From Spodoptera frugiperda (Eukaryota; Arthropoda; Insecta; Lepidoptera; Noctuidae): a DNA stretch of 64,000 nt. The notes beneath the pieces are model-generated. The model ran no database searches. It was not told the DNA's origin and saw nothing but the letters and a program-made list of their open reading frames with translations. The stretch is taken from positions 806,001 through 870,000 of the forward strand of contig NC_064218.1 in assembly GCF_023101765.2 (NCBI RefSeq). The letters are read 5' to 3'. Position 1 is the stretch's first letter. Every line of letters starts with the position of its first letter. Of the stretch, positions 57,044-64,000 are shown piece by piece. Both the position numbers and the translations under genes were made by a program.

Positions 57044-57109
57044 ACAGACGAACAGACAAACAGACAAACAGACAAACAGACAAACAGACAAACAGACAAA
57101 CAGACAAAA
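57044..57109 (+). repeat. (CAGACAAA)n octanucleotide array
   Basis: About eight tandem copies, the first diverged (CAGACGAA), the rest uniform. Confidence 0.95.
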
Positions 57110-57114
57110 AGTTT

Positions 57115-58370
57115 TCATTTTTGGGTTCGACAACTTCAAATACAAAGTGTACAAGTAAGTAAGTACATTAAAAAACAGGGACCAAAGACTCTTAACTACA
57201 AATAACGACTTAGCAAAGAAATTACTTCAAAATACTAAAGAAAATTGCATCCCAAAACTGGTAACTATGACGCGTAAATATTCAGGGGAGCCATTCAAGT
57301 TGTTATAATCCCAAAAGTAAGTCAACTTTTCGTTTCCTAAAGATGATGACGCAACGATATTTGTAAGCGACTCATGCGCCGTCAGCTGTATTATTTGAGC
57401 CTCTAAACAAGTTTACCGTACTTTACTTTACTGGAAGGTGACTTAATTATACGCCTGACTGTACTTTGGAGCTGAATTTCTGAGATAACTTGGTACATGA
57501 TTAAGTGATGTGAAGTGTGATGGTTTTGGATCTTTGGTCAGAGCTGATATCGGTATATAGATACCTATTTATTATTATTAGTTGTTTATTTTCAAGCACC
57601 TACTCAGCACGTACTGACGCAACGATATTTGTAAGTAATTAATATTCGGCCAAAACAGCAAAGGAAACAAGCTGATGAAATATTGCCGAAAATCTTCTTC
57701 TCAAACCTAAATTCCCGTCCATAGCATGCATACTTCCATATAAAAACAGATTAGCTAAGTCCGTTTCCACCAGTGCTAAGCTTTTGTACCAATGAATATG
57801 ATTAGTGGCAGCCAAATACAACCAAAGCAACATAGCATAGCACATCTCTGGTGGAAAAGCATTCTAAAACTCTAATGTAAAAACTCGACTGACATAAAAG
57901 TAACTTATTCAAGAGTCTAGTCTATATATATATATCACATACAATATCCAATCCCTAACAGCAAAAACATAATAATAAATAAATAAATACCTCAAGGAAT
58001 CGGATCCAAGAATATAATCAACAGTCATAACCAAGCAAGGAAGTCAATTTAATGGATGGTTAAATCGACATTATACGTATATAGCAACCTAATAATATCT
58101 AGTAATAAAGGTATGTATGTACGCGTGCGTGTCCGTGGCCCCAGACGGCAGAAACTACTCAAAGTTACATTACTCAGTACTATTAGCGAGGATAATGTTC
58201 ACAAAACTATTCCACTAACAGTCTGCCAGTATAGATCAATAGCAAGGAAATACGTTAAAATCTTACAGGAGTTGCTAAACTTGGTATCCTTTGAGAATCG
58301 AGGTATTGACTTGAAGGGGCTCCGATGCTGAGAAACGATAGATTTGCGATGTTTTTGTGATATTAATATG
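57115..58370. other. No gene seen
   Basis: (TA)n near 57,925-57,935. Frames at 57639-57845, 58056-58331 and 58199-58399 lack recognisable domains. Confidence 0.4.
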
Positions 58371-58376
58371 GATTTT

Positions 58377-58525
58377 TCTAAAGGGGGAAATTCATCCAAT
58401 GACTTCTCCCGCCTTGGGCTAGGTGAGAGGGAATGTCAGACTCTTACTGACTAAAAACCATTCCGTTCCTACTCCTTCTTTTCGAGCCGGAGCCCCGGTT
58501 ACCCGCTAGGCAGTCCGCAGCGATC
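58377..58525 (+). repeat. R1 dispersed repeat
   Basis: GGGGGAAATTCATCCAATGA, CTTCTCCCGCCTTGGGCTAG, GTCAGACTCTTACTGACT, CTTTTCGAGCCGGAGCCCCG, ACCCGCTAGGCAGTCCGCAG. Confidence 0.8.
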
Positions 58526-58589
58526 AATGTGCATTAGTGTCTTAATCATATGATTCTTTCTTAAAATAATTTTTTGTTTACAGTTATTT

Positions 58590-58662
58590 AGTCGATAAAT
58601 AAAAAAAAAAATACCGGGGGAATTGACGGCCTCTTTTTTCTGGGAAGTCGGTTAAAAAATGC
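58590..58662 (+). repeat. Repeat tail (GAAGTCGGTTAA type)
   Basis: Poly-A, ATACCGGGGGAATTGACGG, then TTTTTTCTGGGAAGTCGGTT and poly-A. Same terminus as 45.73 kb. Confidence 0.5.
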
Positions 58663-58664
58663 AG

Positions 58665-61510
58665 TACAAAATTCAGTATTGGCTCACGATTCAACCGCGT
58701 CGTCGACTCTGGTAATTTTTTGTCACAAATGCATAGCGTTTTCTTAACTAATAGAGCCAAATTGTATTCACTTATTTTGTTTACTGGTTTCTTTTTACAT
58801 TATAGATATGTCATATTTTGAAGATAGACAAATCATGCAACTTATTATTTAAATAATAACTTTTGACTGCTTGTATTAAAATTATGCCTTTTATTTATCA
58901 AAGGGCTCCCCTTGCAACATACTGGACCCATACTGACCCCACTTTTACACATTCTCCAATTAATTTGCATGAATATAACAGAAAATACCGCACGAATAAC
59001 TTCACCAAATATTATCGAACCCCGACCGTCCCTTGGCATACACACCCGAATTTTACTCAAGCAAATTGTTAAACTAATATATAAATTCGTTGAAAGTCAG
59101 TGGTTTCCATTCAGCGTTACTTCGCCAACTAAGATTCAATTAAACTCAGTAACTATTAATCCGTTCCTATGATGGTGGAATTGGCAATAATTTATTAGGG
59201 GAACGCTTTGTAGGCCTAAATGTACGCAAATTTCATCAATAATGTTATTGATGTGGAGTGCTTTGATAATTATTGACTGATTCATGGGATTTCTGATGTG
59301 ATTGTCAGTTTAGATTTGGGTATTAAATTGTAGGTAGTGAGTGGAGTCTATCCTTCACTTATATTTATGACATACATATGTGCTATGAATTACGGCTCTC
59401 TGTTTACACGTTTTTCTCCACTTTTGATAAACTCATTGATGTGCAGTGATTGCAAATGTAGTGCGAACTCATTCACCATAGGCATGAGTATAAAAAAAAA
59501 CTCCAGTATTAAAAACTTGATATGACTCAGCTAAGAATTAAACATTTACTGAAATCAAAGTCATAAATACTTCTGCCTATCTTATTCTTTCAACAGGCAT
59601 TTTGATTAATCCAGTAATAAGAGCCACACTCCCATTGTCTCAGAATTGATTACATTTTAAATGAAAAAAATAATCTTTATTTGTACTACTCTAGCCAACA
59701 CCTCGCTACAATTTATCACTTTCCAAATGAAATATGCTTATGAAAACATTGCAAAATAACCCAGACACCTTTCATGGGTACGGATTCATTAATTTCGAGC
59801 CAAAAGTACAGTCTAGACGAATAAAAACTCGCAAAGAACCATTGTGATGTCACAGTGTAAATAAAACAGTGTGCTCCTGACGAGAAATGAGTAATGGGAT
59901 GTTTGAATGCCGGCTTACGTTCGCTCTGTTCTACTCTGACAATCTGATATTAGAAAGTTGAAAATAGATTAATAACGTAATATTACTGTAGCTAATAAAT
60001 GCGACACGGCATTTCCATAATGTCAAAAATACTCCTTACAAGTGTCACATTCAATTTGAAAGTTTCCTCAGGAAGGAAACTTATACCGCCGCAAAATCTT
60101 AGTCTGTGGCGTTTGTGAGACGTGTCCGAGCAGCGGATACAGTGCCGATACCCTTATCTTAACAGCTTTAACTTCCTCGTAACATAATACTTCGCGACAG
60201 ATACCGTTCGCAAATAAATTCGACGGTCGACGCCACTGACCGCTTCCTGCGGTTTCCATTTTTTGTGGCGAACTTTTTTCACTCTGACTGTACTTGTAGT
60301 TGTGGGGCTTGAGTGAATCATTGATCCCTGATCATGTGTTGGTAGAGCTACTGTTGGAAGGGTAAGCAGAATTATGTGGTTACAGGTTTTAAAGCAACTT
60401 CACCTTAATATGGTGTTAAAAATTGTAGAGCAAAATGTCTTATTTTTTTATCCTAAATAACTCGGAGCCAATTAAATACATTACAAGTGAATAAGAAATG
60501 TATCATCACTCACGCTAAAACTAAACCAATTCCCGCAATAAAGTAACGAGCTTGAAAAACTTCAACACCTTTTAAATGACACGAAAGCGGTAGTATTATA
60601 AAGTTGTCAACACGCAGCCCCCACTTAAATCAAAAACCTTGACTCAGAATCCTTTTTAACCCTTTAAGTGATAATCCGCGAATCAGAAAACCGACATTTG
60701 AAACACAAGAGGACTTTGTAAACCTAAACACGGATAATAAATTAAAAGTCACTGTCAAGAATAAGGAACGGGATTGTTTTACGCGGGGCGTTGTATCATC
60801 GGAGCGTTTATTCGCGAGCACTTTAATGAGAATGTATGACCTGAGGACAGATTTAAGCACACATTGTTTTTCATAATAAAACTCGTATTTTGGAAGTGAA
60901 GCGAAGACAGTGAATATGTTATGTTCCATTGTGGTCCACAGGAATAGTGTCGTTGTTTGAAACGACGCAATATTGTGATTCGTGTGTGATTTTGTTGATG
61001 ACAGCGCCAGTCTATTGTGTAAAAGCCTTTGTAGGGTTTATCGTGAAAATTGTATTGCTCTGCCATAAATTGGAGACAGAAATCAAAATAGAATTGCTTT
61101 TACTCCGCGCTGTTTATTAAATTGACTGTTATGCCTTTGATGATAATCGTAGACTTTCACTAAACATTTCCTGATAAAAATAAGTTAGACTTAAATCATT
61201 TTATCATTAGAATTGTATTAATTAAACCCTAGATAGATATATGTTCATACATGATAATGTGTTTATTCATAAATTGGTTAATTTTTCTTAATCTCATAGA
61301 AATGATAAAAATAAATAGAGATTGGATACAACAATGTAACATAAAGCCATTTTCAAATAATGAACGTAAAGTTCTATTTTCAAAAATGATGCTACATGCG
61401 CAAGAGTGCTTGTAGCACACGAGATCAATCTAAACTACCAAATCAACCGCAGTTGCGCAATGGCAAGCAGTTTGGAGTAGAAATTATAGCTGTAATAAAG
61501 GTGTAAACAT
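58665..61510. other. No gene seen
   Basis: Mostly AT-rich single-copy-looking DNA. A mildly GC-rich segment at 60,090-60,260 includes a 63-codon minus frame (60068-60259) with no motif. Overlapping frames 60630-61120 on both strands are unsupported. Confidence 0.4.
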
Positions 61511-61515
61511 ATATT

Positions 61516-61590
61516 AACCAATCAAGGCGCTCCGTTATCCGCCGCTAGATGGCGCCGCCGATCATTACGTCGTCTGCGCAGGCGCCATGT
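61516..61590. promoter_or_regulatory. CCAAT / CTCF-like / NRF-1-like motif cluster
   Basis: CCAAT (61,518-61,522), CCGCTAGATGGCGCC (61,542-61,556; matches the CTCF core pattern CCASYAGRKGGCGCT at 13 of 15 positions) and TGCGCAGGCGC (61,575-61,585; fits YGCGCANGCGC of NRF-1). GCCAT follows at once. This dense GC-rich patch in AT-rich DNA is a plausible insulator or TATA-less promoter; neither transcript direction is supported. Confidence 0.35.
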
Positions 61591-61885
61591 GTTTTTACAT
61601 TAGCTGCGTTACAATGCTGGTTTTGTTTGATTTTTTTTCTGAGAGATGAAGTATTTGAGAAACAAACAATAAACATTTAAGTTCAAATATTGAATTTGTA
61701 CAATTTGAAAGAATCATGACTCATTTTCAAGTTATTTTACCAAATGAATGTCTCTCTGCTGATTCGAGTTGTACTTTAAATAAAAATTAATGATAGGTGG
61801 GTAGGTGGTAGCGTCGTAGTTAAATTAAGGAACCATCGATGCCTCAAAACGTTTAACGCCGCACTCTCAGTCATCTAATGGTTAC

Positions 61886-62012
61886 TTAACCCACTCCTTA
61901 ACAATTGTTTTCTGAACAAAATCGTTATTAAGTCTTTGACTGCCAATAGAAGACTGTTGAAGACAAATCCTCCGGTGGTCACCGGTGACCACCACAGCGT
62001 TTAATGTGTTAA
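61886..62012. mobile_element. Small piggyBac-like element with TTAA ends
   Basis: TTAA at 61,886-61,889 followed by CCCACTCCTTAAC; the right end, inverted, reads TTAACACATTAAACGC. piggyBac elements use TTAA sites and CCC-starting termini, but here only the left has CCC. Inside is a perfect 20 bp palindrome, GGTGGTCACCGGTGACCACC (61,974-61,993), which I recognise from a recurrent moth repeat. No coding sequence. Confidence 0.4.
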
Positions 62013-62014
62013 GG

Positions 62015-64000
62015 AATCGTTTAAGTAATCAGTAAATTTTAATGTCTTTAAATGCCGCTGTTAGAATTATTTTCACATTTTAGACCATCATAATATCCCG
62101 ATTTATTATGTCTAAGCAAATTAATGTAATTATTTAATTCGAAAAATATGATCATTTCATCCCAATAGTTTTGATTAAAGTTGTCAATGTACTCGGTCCA
62201 CCGTGACACAGCCGTGCGTGTGCGCAGCCGACCCGTGAAGCCGTTAGCTTGTCACCGTACCGGGGCAGGGCTGCCACGTCTCGTAATCATTATTCTTTTT
62301 TGTATTTAAAGGAAGTTTTGTAATAATATTGCGATAAACAGGAAATTGGAAAGATATTGTGCCGCTGGATGGAAAATCAATACTTTTTACACATTGCGAG
62401 TACTGGGAAGTACCTTGATTGAGTGTTGCATTAGATTTAATAAAGGTAGACTGTTTTCTTGGTCGAATAATCGACAGGCGAGCAATTGCTTGCGAATTTT
62501 TGGCCGCAAATAACTTTATCGGAACTATAAAATTAAATAACTTTTCTACACGAAACGTTTAAATGAACGAATGAAATAAAGAAAAATAAACAGTTTTAGA
62601 TTTAAAACTAAAAATAAAAAATAAGTTTATTAAATTTTATTACTACCAAATGATTATAAACAATGAATTAATGAAACTATTATAAATGATGGTTTAATAG
62701 ACATATTAATCGAAAAAATCATTAAGAAATAACTTAATATCTGATAAAATCAATTTGCCTCTCAACCATCGATATAAAAACCTAGACCTAGACTAGACCT
62801 ATCCTACGTTTGAATTCGCCAATCTGCCTTAAGCAATAGTAATCGATCAATGTTTATTTCTTGTCCGTACGAGAAACAATAGTTATCTTGGGACAGTTTG
62901 TGTTGATACAGTGCGTGGCAGCCCTAGCGACATGCGGGTCACCCTGTTTTTGCGATAGCGTGATTACGACGGCGCGTTTATAAGAAAATTGTCCGCTCCG
63001 AACAATTATCGTGAAACTTGTCTAATAGACCATTTGAGACACGCTTTCCTTTATATTTTACATATTTAGGCCGATAACTCATTTTATCATTATCATTATA
63101 GTATATTATAATCTATTGAGATTTTATAATTTCGAGTTTAATTTCTGTGAATAATATATTTTTATATAATATAAAATTATTTGTACATCACAGGTGCTTG
63201 AGCATGATTTTACTTTGTAGAAGCGATGATGCGGACTACGATGAAACATGCCCGCCCATATGAAATCTATTCACTCGAGAGTCGAAGACACCAACTACCA
63301 ACTGATAGCGTTTGGAAAACAGATTCAGGCATGGAATACATTATATTCACAATGGCAATATTCACCATAAAGAGATAGCACAATAGCATTTCAACCTTGC
63401 AAAATCTATCTGGAGTTTTACACTCTTCTCACATCTCGATTAGTCGATTTTCGATGAATAACAAGCCAATATAAAAAGGTTATAAGAAAATACTAAAAGT
63501 AATTGCTTGTTTAAAACTTTAGTCCCTTAAGGTGCGAGTTTCTAAATCACAGAAGAAAGCTAAAAGATTTCATCGCGACAAAATTTTGCAATAATCACAA
63601 TTTAAATCATTACCTTCGCCATTGCCATCGACAAATAGAAACTTCAAAGCCTTTAAAAGATAACAGAACATTCCTCAATAAGAAGACAGTGAACAATCGT
63701 CGATAATTCATCAACAACCTCTTTACAAACTTATAAGATCTGAACACGCCATTATTATAATACTTTCGAATGCGCAACAACCAATCAGAGTTTGAAGTTT
63801 GAGATAAGGCACGGTTCAGACGAACTTGCGAACTCACTCGGCGTCAAAACGTGCCGAGACTTAATCATAGTGAATTACAGTTGTTACATTTTAGAACATT
63901 CTGTTACTAAATTATACACGCTTCGGAGGGAGTGTGAATGTTTGTTGTGGAATTGGAAATTGTATTTGTAAGGTAGCTGATTGGAATCGGGTTGCGTAAG
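62015..64000. other. No gene; GC-rich patches
   Basis: GC-rich patches at 62,205-62,280 (GTGTGCGCAGCCGACCCGTG) and 62,912-62,985 (GACATGCGGGTCACCC, GACGGCGCG) may be regulatory or exonic, but no frame or splice signal supports a gene. The 75-codon minus frame 63610-63837 has no motif. Confidence 0.35.

Noticed and set aside
61516..61590. Reading this patch as a coding exon
   Set aside because: No open frame with splice sites; the motif content fits regulation better.
1..64000. Viral, bacterial-symbiont, CRISPR or horizontally acquired gene cluster
   Set aside because: No operon-like frames, no viral-type protein, no regularly spaced short repeats and no compositional block large enough to suggest transfer.

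Overview
The window looks like AT-rich, gene-poor nuclear DNA of a moth, most likely a noctuid-type lepidopteran. The assignment rests on repeat families I recognise as typical of such genomes: eight copies of a block around CCAATGACTTCT / GTCAGACTCTTACTGACT, about ten copies of a block around CCTGATGGTAAGC / CAAGTGCGTTGCCGGCC, tRNA-derived SINEs with A- and B-box remnants, and the tail of an RTE-type LINE. There is no bacterial gene organisation, no operon and no CRISPR array. No species name is claimed.

I find no convincing protein-coding gene. The longest open frames (about 60-124 codons) are mostly antisense or chance frames, and several run straight through repeats. The window is best read as intergenic DNA or the inside of a very large intron. 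The best hints of host transcription units are three GC-rich islands: 16,920-17,039 (+, short frame ending at a GTAAGT donor), 18,281-18,403 (+, NRF-1-type palindrome, TATAAATA, GTAAGG donor) and 49,900-50,420 (-, two perfect TGACGTCA palindromes upstream of a short ATG frame that ends at a CAG/GTAAAG donor). All are tentative.

Layout. 0-6.2 kb: an inverted-repeat element of unnamed family R4, a large AT-rich fold-back (1.0-1.3 kb) inside a repeat ending in GTCGGGGGTT, copies of R1 and R2, a near-perfect 190 bp fold-back (5.4-5.6 kb) and a three-unit tandem repeat whose first two units carry a perfect E2F-type palindrome. 6.6-11 kb: SINEs, a striking cluster of five AAGGTC nuclear-receptor half-sites (8.16-8.23 kb) and an RTE LINE 3' end. 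12-23.5 kb: R1, R2 and SINE pieces, a MITE with TTA target-site duplication (13.1-13.3 kb) and the two plus-strand promoter-like islands. 24-46 kb: sparse repeats, a pre-miRNA-like hairpin (32.1 kb), an unnamed dispersed family 'A' (31.7, 43.0 and 55.2 kb) and a near full-length SINE (37.7-37.9 kb). 46.9-48.2 kb: a dense mosaic of SINE, R1, R2, second SINE and a 51 bp minisatellite. 49.9-64 kb: the minus-strand promoter candidate, more repeats, a CCAAT/CTCF/NRF-1-like cluster (61.5 kb) and a small piggyBac-like element (61.9-62.0 kb).

The repeats appear to be non-autonomous passengers. No transposase or intact reverse transcriptase is present, so their mobility would have depended on enzymes encoded elsewhere. 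R1, R2, R4, R5, R7 and A are labels used here only; they are not database names.
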